Shown: positions 34,157-43,141 of the stretch, piece after piece
How the letters are laid out: the number at the start of each line of letters is the position of its first letter
How positions within the stretch are numbered: position 1 is the stretch's first letter
Source of the DNA: Clostridiales bacterium
GTDB lineage: Bacteria > Bacillota > Clostridia > Peptostreptococcales > T1SED10-28
Direction of reading: 5' to 3'
Length of the DNA: 64,000 nt
Assembly (NCBI GenBank): GCA_007120165.1
Contig: SKOH01000021.1
Span: forward strand, 16,892-80,891
The notes under the pieces: generated by a model
Told to the model about the DNA's origin: nothing
The model's input: only the letters and a program-made list of their open reading frames with translations
Database searches by the model: none
Position numbers and translations under genes: made by a program

Positions 34157-36058
34157 CTAATGGGAAATTTTATACTTTTCAAGCTTTCGGTACAGCGTAT
34201 TTCTGCCTAAGCCGAGAGCCTTGGCCACTGCGGTAATGTTATGATCATAATGCTCCAAAGCTTTGGCAATGTGTTCCTTTTCAACGGTATTTAGAGGTTT
34301 AACCGGCTCAGATGAAGGGGTAAAGGCAGCGGGGGAGGCTTCTGTCGGGTTGTTTAATTCTTGGATCATTCCATTTTGACGGGCATACTCCAGAGCCGTA
34401 CTTTGGGAATTGACCAGCTGCTCCACCATATTCTCCAGTTCCCGAATATTACCCGGCCAGTGGTAATGAATCATTTCCTCCAACTTTTCCCTGGAGAGGG
34501 TAAAGGTTTCCTTACCCAGTTTTAAAGCCTTCGTAGTCATGAAATAATCGATAAACAACGGAATATCATCCTTTCTTTCCCTAAGGGGGGTTAAGGACAA
34601 CGGAAGAACATTAATCCGATAAAAGAGGTCTTTACGAAACTTTCCCTTTTCCACCTCCGCTTTTAAATCTTTGTTAGTGGCGGCGATGATACGGACATCC
34701 ACAGGGATCTTCTTCCCTCCGCCGATTCGATAAATCTCCCGGTCCTCTAAAACTCTTAGAAGATTGGTTTGCATAAATAACGGCATTTCCCCGATTTCAT
34801 CCAAAAACAGGGTGCCTCTATGGGCAAGTTCGAACTTCCCTTTATTGCCGCCTTTACGGGCCCCGGTAAAGGCACCCTCTTCATAGCCGAAGAGCTCGGC
34901 TTCGATCAAATCCTTAGGGATTGCTCCGCAGTTCAGCGGAATAAAGGGCTCGTCCTGCCGATCACTGGCGCGATGGAGAGACTGGGCAAAAACCTCTTTT
35001 CCCGTACCGCTTTCTCCGGAGATCAACACAGTAGAAGGACTGTTGGCAATCTGTTTCGCATACTCCAGTGTGTTTAAAAATTTTTTGTTCCGTCCGATTA
35101 TTTTATCAAAGGTATACATTTTGTGATTGGACTTCGAGGATTCCATTTGAGTAACCCTGGGAACCTCGGTAAAAATACAGATCATACCGGTGCGGTTTTC
35201 CTGAGCATCGAAAATAGGATACAGTTCTAATGAGATTTCCTTATTTTGATGATGATGCTGGATGTAGGTCCGGGATTTAAGACGATACTGCTGGCCGGAA
35301 AAGGCGGTCCTGATCTTGGACCAGTCAACGAAAAACTCCTCCGCGGAAAGGCCGATCAGCTCTTCCCTGGTCCCCCCGATGATGTTTTGTCCTTTCCGGT
35401 TAATACTTTTGATATAACCCCGGGGGCTGATGGTTAAAATACCCTTGGGGATGGAGTCGATGATCGTACCTGCATATTGTCTGGACCAAAGGAGTTTATC
35501 CTTTACCTGTTGATGTTTCAGAGCAAGTTCGATGGACTGTACCGCCGCAACCACCATGCCCAGGGTGTGGGAGTGTACAAGGCTGCTGAAGCCCGTGAGA
35601 TTTAACGTGCCGATGATGTTTCCCTTCGGATCGTTAATGGGGGCTGCGGAGCAGGTCCATCGATGATAAACCTCCACAAAGTGCTCCTCTCCGGAAATCT
35701 GTACCGGCTTTTTTTCCCATAGGGCGGTACCCATGGCATTGGTGCCGATATGTTCTTCCGACATGTACGCCCCTGGTACCATATCGAGATTAAAGGCGAC
35801 TTCCAATACGTTTTCATCTCCCATGATATTAAGAATACAGCCCTGGACATCGGTGAGAATGCCAAAAAAACCGGAACCCTTCACGAAGTTGTAAAGGTTA
35901 TTGATAATCGGTTCCGATAAGGCGATCAGCTGTTTGTTTTCCTGCAGGACTTTTTCCAGGTCCTCGTTCTTTAGGATTTTTGAACTGAAGGTTTGCTCCG
36001 TATATATTCCAAATGCTTTACTGCGATCATGGGACTGGGAAATGATTTCTTTTTTCAT
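34157..36058 (-). CDS. Sigma-54-dependent transcriptional activator (AcoR-like, GAF-PAS-AAA-Fis)
   Basis: The 633-residue enhancer-binding protein has four parts: an N-terminal GAF-type sensor (around 60-185, with [15 protein letters not shown] as in AcoR relatives), a PAS domain (around 200-310), an AAA+ domain with [10 protein letters not shown] (Walker A), GAFTGA (the sigma-54 contact loop) and [10 protein letters not shown] (Walker B), and a C-terminal Fis-type helix-turn-helix ([18 protein letters not shown]). There is no receiver domain, so a small molecule is the likely signal. It lies upstream of aor in the same orientation, with sigma-54 elements between, so it very probably activates aor. 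GGAGG lies before the ATG. Confidence 0.93.
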   Translation of the reverse strand: MKKEIISQSHDRSKAFGIYTEQTFSSKILKNEDLEKVLQENKQLIALSEPIINNLYNFVKGSGFFGILTDVQGCILNIMGDENVLEVAFNLDMVPGAYMSEEHIGTNAMGTALWEKKPVQISGEEHFVEVYHRWTCSAAPINDPKGNIIGTLNLTGFSSLVHSHTLGMVVAAVQSIELALKHQQVKDKLLWSRQYAGTIIDSIPKGILTISPRGYIKSINRKGQNIIGGTREELIGLSAEEFFVDWSKIRTAFSGQQYRLKSRTYIQHHHQNKEISLELYPIFDAQENRTGMICIFTEVPRVTQMESSKSNHKMYTFDKIIGRNKKFLNTLEYAKQIANSPSTVLISGESGTGKEVFAQSLHRASDRQDEPFIPLNCGAIPKDLIEAELFGYEEGAFTGARKGGNKGKFELAHRGTLFLDEIGEMPLFMQTNLLRVLEDREIYRIGGGKKIPVDVRIIAATNKDLKAEVEKGKFRKDLFYRINVLPLSLTPLRERKDDIPLFIDYFMTTKALKLGKETFTLSREKLEEMIHYHWPGNIRELENMVEQLVNSQSTALEYARQNGMIQELNNPTEASPAAFTPSSEPVKPLNTVEKEHIAKALEHYDHNITAVAKALGLGRNTLYRKLEKYKISH

Positions 36059-36224
36059 TATCTGAAACCTCCATCGGTTTATACCTTTTGTTCTATTTTA
36101 TCTAATTTTCTCAATAATTACCAAGGAAAAAATTAAATTTTTAAAAATTTCATGAAAATTATATAAGATCCCAGCAGATTTATGATATATACCTGTTTCA
36201 ACGGAATTAGCCGAGCTATGGAAT

Positions 36225-36252
36225 TTGACAAGGACGGATGAAAAGATATATT
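36225..36252 (+). promoter_or_regulatory. Sigma-A type promoter for the MATE gene
   Basis: TTGACA is followed after 16 bases by TATATT (or after 18 bases by TATTAT), about 55 bases before the ATG. Confidence 0.7.
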
Positions 36253-36306
36253 ATCAAGGTTAGCCGTATAAAATGAGAAATAAAAGCAAAATCCGGGGGA
36301 ATAACT

Positions 36307-37650
36307 ATGATGACCCATAGCGAACTGCTGGGCAATGAAAAAATTAAAACCCTATTAATTAAAATGTCTGCCCCGGCCATGGTAGGAATGGCCGTACAGT
36401 CGATGTACAGTCTGGTGGATGCTATTTTTGTCGGCAGAGCCGTGGGAACTGTGGGAATGGCCGGGCTTCAGATTGCCTTTCCGATACAGATCCTGGTCAT
36501 GTCCATTGCCCAAACCGTGGGGGTGGGAGGGGCTTCCATCATTTCCAGAAGCCTTGGAAAAGGGGATCACAGGCACGCAGAGAAGACGGTGGGAAACATC
36601 TTTTTTCTGCTGATTTTCTTAAGCCTGTTAATCTCCATGCTGGGACTTCTTTTTACCACCCCGATTTTAAAACTCTTCGGCGCGACGGAAGCCTCTTTGC
36701 CCTATGCCTTAGAGTACATACAGGTAATTCTTATGGGTTCCGTAATCTTTGTGTTTGCCATGGGAAGCAACAATATTGTTCGAGCCGAAGGAAACGCCAG
36801 GGTGGCCATGATTACGATGATCATTTCCGCAGGACTGAATATTATTTTGGACCCGTTGTTTATCTTCGGTCTGAATATGGGGATCCGGGGTGCGGCCCTC
36901 GCTACGGTACTGGCGCAGTCCTTTGCTGCGGTTTATCTATTGTATTACTTTCTTCGGGGAAAAAGCAGCCTGAAAGTGCGAAAAGCCTACCTGCGGCCGG
37001 ATATGAAAATTATTCGTGAGATTTTTCTAATCGGTGCTTCCACCTTTGCCCGAATGGCGGCGGGAACCTTGATGAGTGTGATTTTGAATCATTCCCTGGC
37101 TTACTATGGAGATGATACCTCCCTGGCGGTCTTTGTGGCGATCAATAAATTATTAACCTTTACTTTAATGCCGTTATTAGGTATAGTACAAGGTATGCAG
37201 CCGATCATCGGATACAATTACGGTGCAAAGGAATACCCTCGGGTGCATGAGACGCTGAAGCTGGCAATTATTGCAACCACAGCCATAGCAACACTGGCCT
37301 ACCTTATTTTAATGACCATTCCCGGATTTATGATCGGGCTTTTTAATGACGATCCGGTCTTAATTGAACAGGGGGTAAGGGCCATTCGTATCAATATTTT
37401 CGTCCTGCCGGTAATCGGCTATCAGATAGTGGGAGCCGGGATGTTTCAATCCATTGGGAAAGCCCGACCGGCGATTATCCTGTCCCTGGCGAGACAGGTG
37501 CTGATTTTGATTCCCTTAGCCTTAATCCTTCCGCTGTTTATGGGCACCGATGGCATCTGGCTGGCTTTTCCGATATCCGATTTACTGTCCACATTGATCA
37601 CCCATTATCTGATGCGGACTCAAATGCGAAGTTTTCGTCTGCTCAAGTAA
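36307..37650 (+). CDS. MATE family efflux transporter
   Basis: The 447-residue membrane protein has about twelve helices in two homologous halves, each starting with the MATE pattern (LLIKMSAPAMVGMAVQSMYSLVDAIFVGR in the first, FLIGASTFARMAAGTLMSVILN in the second). MATE pumps use Na+ or H+ to expel drugs or metabolites; a Na+-rich habitat would favour Na+. SVGGASIISR-like and GIVQGMQPIIGYNYGA segments are typical. Two adjacent ATGs (36307, 36310) are possible, with GGGGGA upstream. It is a single-gene unit with its own promoter, divergent from the activator gene. Confidence 0.92.
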   Translation: MMTHSELLGNEKIKTLLIKMSAPAMVGMAVQSMYSLVDAIFVGRAVGTVGMAGLQIAFPIQILVMSIAQTVGVGGASIISRSLGKGDHRHAEKTVGNIFFLLIFLSLLISMLGLLFTTPILKLFGATEASLPYALEYIQVILMGSVIFVFAMGSNNIVRAEGNARVAMITMIISAGLNIILDPLFIFGLNMGIRGAALATVLAQSFAAVYLLYYFLRGKSSLKVRKAYLRPDMKIIREIFLIGASTFARMAAGTLMSVILNHSLAYYGDDTSLAVFVAINKLLTFTLMPLLGIVQGMQPIIGYNYGAKEYPRVHETLKLAIIATTAIATLAYLILMTIPGFMIGLFNDDPVLIEQGVRAIRINIFVLPVIGYQIVGAGMFQSIGKARPAIILSLARQVLILIPLALILPLFMGTDGIWLAFPISDLLSTLITHYLMRTQMRSFRLLK

Positions 37651-37753
37651 TCTAAGTTTTTTTAAAGAAATTCATAAAAAACTGAATTTTACCATTTTAA
37701 TTTTCTTAGAAATGGTTTAAAATTATAGAGTAGAAAAGAAAAGGAGGAATACC

Positions 37754-38020
37754 ATGGAACAATATTCTGGAATACTGTTGATGTTGGGTTTTTTGGCAAT
37801 CTTTTATTTTTTAATCATCAGACCTCAACAAAAGAAAGAAAAGAAAGTTAAGGAAATGCGAAGCAACTTAAAGGTTGGAGACGATGTTTCCACCATCGGT
37901 GGAATTCATGGAAAGATTCTAACCGTTAAAGAAGATATTGTTGTGATTGAAGTTGGATCCGACAAAGTGAAACTTACCATGGCCAAATGGGCCATCGGGA
38001 ATGTACTAAGCGAACGATAG
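37754..38020 (+). CDS. yajC: Preprotein translocase subunit YajC
   Basis: The 88-residue protein has one N-terminal membrane helix (LLMLGFLAIFYFLIIRPQQKKEKK) and a small cytoplasmic domain with VGDDVSTIGGIHGKI, exactly the YajC pattern. YajC binds SecDF and assists Sec export. It usually lies beside tgt, secD and secF; here it stands alone between a MATE gene and tpx. AAAGGAGG precedes the ATG and a perfect terminator follows the stop. Confidence 0.93.
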   Translation: MEQYSGILLMLGFLAIFYFLIIRPQQKKEKKVKEMRSNLKVGDDVSTIGGIHGKILTVKEDIVVIEVGSDKVKLTMAKWAIGNVLSER

Positions 38021-38025
38021 CTAAT

Positions 38026-38060
38026 AAAAACCCCCTAATCCTCTGGATTAGGGGGTTTTT
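38026..38060 (+). terminator. Rho-independent terminator after yajC
   Basis: AAAAACCCCCTAATCC pairs exactly with GGATTAGGGGGTTTTT around a three-base loop, followed by further T. Confidence 0.92.
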
Positions 38061-38133
38061 TAGCGGGGGCATTTTTAATCACTTTTATCGATCAGCACCG
38101 GCAGAAAAAACCAGCCGGATACAGGCCTAAGGT

Positions 38134-38643
38134 CTAGGAATCCATGGATTTGATGACTTCCAGCGCCTTATCATAATCCGGGTGGTTGGAGTTTTCCTTA
38201 ACATGTTCCACGTATTGCACCTTGTTGTCTTTATCGAGAATGACTATTCCCCGATTCAACAGACGAAGCTCCTCGATTAAAAAACCGTAATTTTTTCCAA
38301 AGGAAGCATCTTTGTGATCCGAAAGGGTAATGGCATTGTCAATATCTTTATTGGCGCAGTAACGGCTAAGAGCAAAGGGAAGGTCCATGGTGATGGTTAC
38401 GGTAACGGTGTTTTTTAAATTTTTTGCCTCATCGTTAAAACGTATTCCCTGCAGTTCACAAACTCCCGTATCAATGGAGGTCATGATGCTGATCAGTTTA
38501 TTTTTACCCTCCATGTCCTTTAGACCAAAGGGTTTCAGTTCCGTTGTAAGAGCAGTAAAATCCGGCGCCTGGTCCCCGACTTTTAACTCCTCGCCTACAA
38601 GGGTCATTGGATTTCCATTCACAGTAATTTTTTCTTTGGACAT
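38134..38643 (-). CDS. tpx: Thiol peroxidase (Tpx-type peroxiredoxin)
   Basis: The 169-residue protein reduces peroxides with a peroxidatic cysteine in SIDTGVCELQ (a form of the Tpx motif SIDTxVC) and a resolving cysteine in FALSRYCANKD. The N terminus VNGNPMTLVGEELKVGDQAPDF is standard. It would receive electrons from thioredoxin and protect against organic peroxides. AAGGAGG lies before the ATG. It stands alone and runs towards yajC. Together with OsmC and rubrerythrin it gives this window three oxidative-defence genes. Confidence 0.95.
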   Translation of the reverse strand: MSKEKITVNGNPMTLVGEELKVGDQAPDFTALTTELKPFGLKDMEGKNKLISIMTSIDTGVCELQGIRFNDEAKNLKNTVTVTITMDLPFALSRYCANKDIDNAITLSDHKDASFGKNYGFLIEELRLLNRGIVILDKDNKVQYVEHVKENSNHPDYDKALEVIKSMDS

Positions 38644-38738
38644 AATTTATTCCTCCTTATTATTTTGATAATCCTTTTCATTGATACCCGGAGGGGGTTT
38701 TTTTAATCAAATGGGACGGATTCTTTTATAAAATTGGG

Positions 38739-40178
38739 CTACAAGCCGATGGAGATGTATTTCGTCTCTAAGAAGGGTTCGATGCCGAAGTGGCCGCCTT
38801 CCCTCCCGATTCCGCTTTCCTTAAAACCGCCGAAGGGTGCCTGAGCCGCGGAGGGGGCGCCGTCATTAAGACCGACGATGCCGTACTCCAGCGCTTCGGA
38901 TACTCTTACTCCCCGGGATAGATCCCGGGTGTAAAGATATGCCGCCAATCCGTAGTCACTGTCATTGGCCATGGAAACCACATCTCCCTCTTCGGTAAAG
39001 GCCATAATCGGAATCACCGGGCCGAAGGTTTCTTCGCTGTAAATTTTCATATGGGGCTGGATACCGGATAGGATGGTAGGAGGGTAGTAATAGCCGGATT
39101 TCGAATCGCCGTCTATTTTCGGAGCCTCTCCCTGGTATTCCAGCTTAGCCCCTTTGGACAGGGCATCGGATACATGTTCCTCCACTTTTTGATAGGCTTT
39201 TCGGTCAATCAGCGGGCCGAGATCCGTATCGGAGGTCAGCCCGTTTCCTTGTCGTAAACTCTTTAACTTATGAATCAGACCCTTAACAAACCGGGGGAGG
39301 ATATTTTCGTGGACGTAGAACCGATTCGAGGAAATGCAGGCCTGACCGCAGTTTCGAAACTTTGAGGAGAGGGCTCCATTAATACTTTCCTGTAAGTCCC
39401 CATCATCAAAGACGATGAAGGGTGCATGGCCACCCAGTTCCAGAGAAATCCGCTTTACATGATCCGCGGAGTTCCGGTAAAGTTCCTTGCCCACCTCGGT
39501 GGATCCGGTAAAAGTGATTTTTTTAACCTTTTTATTTCCGAGTAAGGCCTTTCCAATGGAAGAAGCCTCTCCTGTTACCAGGTTTACCACCCCCTTGGGG
39601 AAACCCGCCTTTTCCACAAGCTCCATAATTTTAATGGCGCTGATGGGGGTTTGACTGGCAGGTTTAACGATCACAGTGCATCCTGCGGCTAAGGCCGGGG
39701 CAATTTTTCGTGTAATCATGGCAAAGGGAAAATTCCAGGGAGTAATGGCTGCCACCACCCCAATCGGTTGTTTCAGTACCATAATCCGTTTGTTTTTATC
39801 CGAAGCGGGAATGATCTCGCCGGATATCCGTTTGGCTTCTTCGCTGTACCACGCCACAAAACTTGCGCCGTAACGTATTTCACCAAGGGCTTCCTTTAAC
39901 GGCTTTCCTTGCTCTAAAGTAATGGTTGTGGCTAGTTCCTGTTCATTTTCCAGTATCAATTCATAAAGACGCCGTAAATATTTGGAGCGGGTGTCTGCGG
40001 TTTCCTTGGACCATAAGCGAAATGCCCGGTCTGCATCTTCCACAGCGGCGCTTACTCCTTCCGTTGAAATTTTCGGAACCGACGCGATGATTTCCCCTGT
40101 GGCGGGATTGTGCACCACTAAAGGGTCAGACGTTCCCGCAACCCAAGCGCCATTGATATAATTTTTCAAATGCTTCAT
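38739..40178 (-). CDS. NAD(P)-dependent aldehyde dehydrogenase, succinate-semialdehyde type
   Basis: The 479-residue ALDH superfamily enzyme has the NAD-binding FTGSTEVGKEL, the general base in LELGGHAPFIVFDD and the nucleophile in NCGQACISSNRFYV. The overall pattern, including KQPIGVVAAITPWNFPFAMITRKIAPALAAG and FGGFKESGIGREGG, is closest to succinate-semialdehyde dehydrogenases (GabD/DavD), though glutarate semialdehyde or other aldehydes are possible. AGGTGTAAAGG precedes the ATG. No GABA transaminase is near, so the pathway cannot be confirmed from context. Confidence 0.88.
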   Translation of the reverse strand: MKHLKNYINGAWVAGTSDPLVVHNPATGEIIASVPKISTEGVSAAVEDADRAFRLWSKETADTRSKYLRRLYELILENEQELATTITLEQGKPLKEALGEIRYGASFVAWYSEEAKRISGEIIPASDKNKRIMVLKQPIGVVAAITPWNFPFAMITRKIAPALAAGCTVIVKPASQTPISAIKIMELVEKAGFPKGVVNLVTGEASSIGKALLGNKKVKKITFTGSTEVGKELYRNSADHVKRISLELGGHAPFIVFDDGDLQESINGALSSKFRNCGQACISSNRFYVHENILPRFVKGLIHKLKSLRQGNGLTSDTDLGPLIDRKAYQKVEEHVSDALSKGAKLEYQGEAPKIDGDSKSGYYYPPTILSGIQPHMKIYSEETFGPVIPIMAFTEEGDVVSMANDSDYGLAAYLYTRDLSRGVRVSEALEYGIVGLNDGAPSAAQAPFGGFKESGIGREGGHFGIEPFLETKYISIGL

Positions 40179-40251
40179 CCTTTACACCTCACTTTAGAAT
40201 TTGATTGCTGCTTACTATATCCTTTCCTTCTTCCTATACCCAAAGTAGTTA

Positions 40252-40280
40252 ATGACAAATAAGGTATTCTTTACTATAAT
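40252..40280 (+). promoter_or_regulatory. Promoter for the 285-aa membrane protein
   Basis: ATGACA, a 17-base spacer and a perfect TATAAT lie 37 bases before the GTG start. Confidence 0.6.
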
Positions 40281-40316
40281 GAAAACATAAGCCGCGGATA
40301 AAGGAGGAACAGTGTA

Positions 40317-41174
40317 GTGGAACAGGTAAGAAAATCCTTTCAAACCCTATGGAACAATTGGATACTGGTGGTGCCTATTTTTTTAACCCGGGTAATCCCC
40401 GCGTTGTTAAGCATCTATATTTTTTCAGAAATGTCCGGTGAACTGATCAATATGCTGTCCGTAGAAGAAATCGGGGAAACCCAGTATGTGCTGGAGAACT
40501 ACGGAGCGGTTGCCCGGGAGTTTTTTCAAGTCAATAGAGGCTATATTATGGCCAGTATCTTTGTGGGGGTATTAGGACTCATCCTGAATTTTATCGCTGT
40601 ACCCGCCACCTTTGGTATGATAAAAAAGCAGCTGGTCAGTAAAGAGAAAACCGGTTTTTCTGATGTGTTTCCCGCTGCCGGAAAGTATTTTGTAAAATAT
40701 TTTTTATACCGGATCAGTAAGCTTGCCCTATGGATCTTCGTATTTTTAATAAGCATGATCCTGTTGATCGCCGGAGCTTTTTTGGGTTCCCTGGTCGACG
40801 AAGGGATGGCGCTTTTAATCGTACTGCTGTTAGCCTTTGTCATCCTCATCGGAGGGACGGTGCTGCATCTGATACTGAAGTTATGGTTTCCCGCAATGAT
40901 ACTAGGAGGCGTGGGCGTCCTGGACGGATTAAAGGAAGCCTTCAGGAAGAGCAGAGTCTGTTTTTGGCCCCTTTTAGCCGGGGTTTTGACCGTCCGGATT
41001 ATCGCGTGGATTTCCAATATGTTTGTGGATATGCTGCTGGGAGACATTGCCTATCTGGGAACGCTCTTGATCAATATCATTCCCAGCATTGCAACGGTGA
41101 CCCTGCTGGTCTTTTATCTTCGCCTTTATCTGGAAACTGCAAAGGACCTGGTTAATAGTGAGGTATCAGGGTAA
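40317..41174 (+). CDS. Unrecognised polytopic membrane protein
   Basis: I do not recognise a named family. The 285 residues contain about six hydrophobic stretches; the N terminus RKSFQTLWNNWILVVPIFLTRVIPALL and the repeated pattern near the middle (KYFVKYFLYRISKLALWIFVFLISMILLIAG) resemble the broad group of DUF4013/YciC-like membrane proteins, in which a helix pair precedes a long basic loop. The start is GTG preceded by AAAGGAGG. The CBS-domain gene begins 36 bases downstream, so the two may be co-transcribed and functionally linked. No catalytic motif is visible. Confidence 0.6.
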   Translation: MEQVRKSFQTLWNNWILVVPIFLTRVIPALLSIYIFSEMSGELINMLSVEEIGETQYVLENYGAVAREFFQVNRGYIMASIFVGVLGLILNFIAVPATFGMIKKQLVSKEKTGFSDVFPAAGKYFVKYFLYRISKLALWIFVFLISMILLIAGAFLGSLVDEGMALLIVLLLAFVILIGGTVLHLILKLWFPAMILGGVGVLDGLKEAFRKSRVCFWPLLAGVLTVRIIAWISNMFVDMLLGDIAYLGTLLINIIPSIATVTLLVFYLRLYLETAKDLVNSEVSG

Positions 41175-41210
41175 ATAACAATATATAAGTTTACCAAGGA
41201 GGAGAGGCCG

Positions 41211-41657
41211 ATGTTAGCCAAGGATATTATGACCAGGGACGTCATTGCTGTAAAGAGTCAGGATTTAGTGGAAAATGTGATCAAAATACTAATGGAAAAA
41301 AATATTAGCGGTGTACCCGTGGTGGACGATGACAATCATGTAATCGGCATCGTGACCGAAGGAGATTTGATTTACCGCAGTAAGAAACTCAAAATCCCTA
41401 CTTTTTTTAGTATCCTGGACGGGTATGTTTTCTTAGAGAGTACGAAAACCATTGAAAAGCAGCTGAAAAAAATGGTCGGCTACCGGGTGGAGGATGTAAT
41501 GACCACGGATGTAATTACGGTAAGAGAGGATCAAACCGTGGAGGACGTAGCCACCATCATGACCAAAGAGAAAATCAACAGGGTTCCCGTCGTAAAAGAC
41601 GAACGACTGGTAGGAATCATTAGCCGAAGGGATATTATCCGCTCCTATTCCGCTTAA
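41211..41657 (+). CDS. CBS domain-pair protein
   Basis: The 148-residue protein is essentially two CBS domains. The first begins AKDIMTRDVIAVKSQD and contains GVPVVDDDNHVIGIVTEGDLIYR; the second begins VEDVMTTDVITVREDQ and ends RVPVVKDERLVGIISRRDIIRS. Such stand-alone pairs bind AMP, ATP or similar ligands and act as regulatory modules. The conserved G-I-V/I-T/S-x-x-D motifs are intact in both, so ligand binding is likely. AGGAGGAGAGG lies before the ATG. The partner protein is unknown; the membrane protein upstream is the only close neighbour. Confidence 0.88.
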   Translation: MLAKDIMTRDVIAVKSQDLVENVIKILMEKNISGVPVVDDDNHVIGIVTEGDLIYRSKKLKIPTFFSILDGYVFLESTKTIEKQLKKMVGYRVEDVMTTDVITVREDQTVEDVATIMTKEKINRVPVVKDERLVGIISRRDIIRSYSA

Positions 41658-41674
41658 AAAAAGATTGAATATAT

Positions 41675-41707
41675 CCCCGGAGGCGTCCGCCTTAGGGGTT
41701 TTTTTTT
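41675..41707 (+). terminator. Rho-independent terminator
   Basis: CCCCGGAGGCG pairs with CGCCTTAGGGG (two mismatches), followed by nine T. Confidence 0.75.
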
Positions 41708-41813
41708 ATTAGGTTCCCGAAAAAAAGATAAGAAGGGAGATGGGGAGGAGATCTTCCCCTTATTGGGAATAAAGAGCTTTAAAATTTAATGGGTTAAAAA
41801 GATTGACAAACAT

Positions 41814-41841
41814 TTGACAGGAAACTAAAATAGACTATAGA
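41814..41841 (+). promoter_or_regulatory. Sigma-A type promoter for the small membrane-protein operon
   Basis: TTGACA, a 16-base spacer and TATAGA lie 34 bases before the 55-residue ORF. A second TTGACA occurs ten bases upstream. Confidence 0.6.
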
Positions 41842-41875
41842 ATAAATGTTATTAAATGAGTTAGGAGGGCTGTAA

Positions 41876-42043
41876 ATGACAAGAAAGATGATCGGCTTTA
41901 TTTGCTTCGTGTTAACCGGTGCGGCATTGATCCTCCTCTCAATAATGGAGAATTCCAATCCCATAGGAATTGGTTTGTTGGGGGTTATCACAGTTCTGTT
42001 TGCCGTAGGCTTAACCGACCATTATAAGGATTTAAAAAAATAA
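41876..42043 (+). CDS. Small two-helix membrane protein (55 aa), below ORF-track cutoff
   Basis: This ORF is absent from the track because it is short. It has TTAGGAGGG at ideal spacing, an ATG, 55 codons and a TAA that touches the next ribosome site. The product, starting MTRKMIGFICFVLTG and ending DHYKDLKK, is two hydrophobic segments (about 5-23 and 31-46) with a charged tail. A promoter precedes it, and the two paralogous membrane genes follow at 12-base spacings, so it is probably the first gene of that operon. No known family. Confidence 0.72.
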   Translation: MTRKMIGFICFVLTGAALILLSIMENSNPIGIGLLGVITVLFAVGLTDHYKDLKK

Positions 42044-42055
42044 GGAGGGACTCCA

Positions 42056-42412
42056 GTGTTTCAAAAAAATAAGATTTTTACGTTTCTCTGCGCTTTTTTC
42101 GGTGCAGTGATCACTTGGTATATACAACATGAAATGGGTTACTCCGCGGTTATTGCCAACGGTATTGTAGGGGTGCTGGCGGGGGTTTTATTAGCCCCGG
42201 CCTTAGCTGGAGCAACCTATACGGCCTCCTTCGTGGGAATGTCCGCAACCAATGTGCTTCCGACGCTGGGCTCCGCGGCTTTAGCAGGAGTGGTGGTGGG
42301 GATTGTAATCATCCTGACGGCGGAAATTTACGCCGGGATCGGTGGAAAAGGCGGTACCACCGCCGCATTCTCTGTACACATCAGTCGATTTATTATGAGC
42401 ATCTTTGGATAG
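42056..42412 (+). CDS. Unrecognised membrane protein, paralogue A
   Basis: The 118-residue protein is almost wholly hydrophobic with about four helices and small residues at helix contacts (GVLAGVLLAPALAGATY). The start is GTG after GGAGGG. It aligns along most of its length with the next gene product: both have a glycine/alanine-rich segment, then a short NVxP-like turn, a GxxVGxVxIL helix, and a YxGxGG element before the last helix. This suggests an old tandem duplication and perhaps a two-subunit channel or carrier. I do not recognise the family. Confidence 0.65.
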   Translation: MFQKNKIFTFLCAFFGAVITWYIQHEMGYSAVIANGIVGVLAGVLLAPALAGATYTASFVGMSATNVLPTLGSAALAGVVVGIVIILTAEIYAGIGGKGGTTAAFSVHISRFIMSIFG

Positions 42413-42423
42413 GAGGAAATAAA

Positions 42424-42846
42424 ATGGAAAATCTGGCCATTATTATCACTACGGTCTTAGCAGGCGTGCTTACGTATTCCATCAGTGTAAATATTGGAAA
42501 AGGGGCCGTATTCGGCTCTGCCATCGTAACGTTGCTGGCCGGGCTGTTTCTCCCCCATTTCTTTGAAAATGGAGCGGCTTTGGCTGTTGCCGCCACCACC
42601 GCATCCTATGCGGGAATGGTAGCGGGAAAAAATGTGCCGAATCTACTGGAAATGGCAGCCGTAGGGCTTATTGTGGGAGTGGTTTTTATTTTGGGTGCCC
42701 CTACCTATATCGGTGTAGGGGGACGACTGGGAGCCATGGCCGCTTTATCCTGTTTCAGCTGGATCGGAATAAAAAAAACCTACAGGGTGCTGATTAAAAA
42801 GGAAAAAAAATCAAAGGAAGCGGCGGTAGCTCCCCGTATGCGATAA
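42424..42846 (+). CDS. Unrecognised membrane protein, paralogue B
   Basis: This 140-residue product is the partner of the gene just upstream, with TASYAGMVAGKNVPNLLE and VGVVFILGAPTYIGVGG standing opposite SFVGMSATNVLPTLG and VGIVIILTAEIYAGIGG in the first copy. It has a longer, basic C-terminal tail (KKTYRVLIKKEKKSKEAA), probably cytoplasmic. AGGAGGAAATAAA precedes the ATG. Two hairpins follow, then the Mrp operon. A link to ion transport is only suggested by location. No known family recognised. Confidence 0.65.
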   Translation: MENLAIIITTVLAGVLTYSISVNIGKGAVFGSAIVTLLAGLFLPHFFENGAALAVAATTASYAGMVAGKNVPNLLEMAAVGLIVGVVFILGAPTYIGVGGRLGAMAALSCFSWIGIKKTYRVLIKKEKKSKEAAVAPRMR

Positions 42847-42912
42847 CCGAAAAGATAAAAACCGTTTTTAAGTAAAATAAAAGTAAAAATATCCTCTGAA
42901 ATTAATCCATGA

Positions 42913-42958
42913 AACCCTCTATTCAATGTCCCCTGGACAGACCTTGGAATAGAGGGTT
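42913..42958 (+). terminator. Hairpin after the paralogue pair, possible terminator
   Basis: AACCCTCTATTC pairs exactly with GAATAGAGGGTT around a 22-base loop. No T tract follows. Confidence 0.5.
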
Positions 42959-42982
42959 ATTCAATTAACAGGAAGGATGGAT

Positions 42983-43023
42983 AAAGGGGAAATAGAGAAA
43001 TTTTCTTCTTTTCCCCCTTTTCA
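42983..43023 (+). terminator. Second hairpin before the Mrp operon
   Basis: AAAGGGGAAA pairs with TTTCCCCCTTT, with an inner AGAAA/TTTCT pairing and a T-rich end. Together with the hairpin before it, it separates the paralogue operon from the Mrp operon. The rest of the 295-base gap (42847-43141) holds only the Mrp promoter. Confidence 0.6.
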
Positions 43024-43025
43024 TA

Positions 43026-43054
43026 TTGAAATTCAAAACCAATAGGAGTACAAT
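43026..43054 (+). promoter_or_regulatory. Promoter of the Mrp operon
   Basis: TTGAAA, a 17-base spacer and TACAAT lie 87 bases before mrpE. Confidence 0.6.
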
Positions 43055-43141
43055 AGAATATGACATGAAAGGAAACCCTTGAATTACTTTATATAGAAGG
43101 GTTTTATACAATCTTATAGAACAGGACTAAGAGGTGGCACA

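Noticed and set aside
33973-34236. 87-codon plus-strand ORF with several cysteines between aor and the activator gene
   Set aside because: It starts at TTG without a ribosome site, its last 80 bases are antisense to the conserved helix-turn-helix of the activator, and its middle is made of the three enhancer repeats.
36133-36318. Minus-strand ORF in the activator-MATE gap
   Set aside because: It covers the MATE promoter and start codon, and the predicted product is of low-complexity AT-rich sequence.
41745-41762. GGGGAGGAGATCTTCCCC palindrome-like hairpin
   Set aside because: It is short and lies between a terminator and a promoter without a T tract or repeat elsewhere; no function could be supported.
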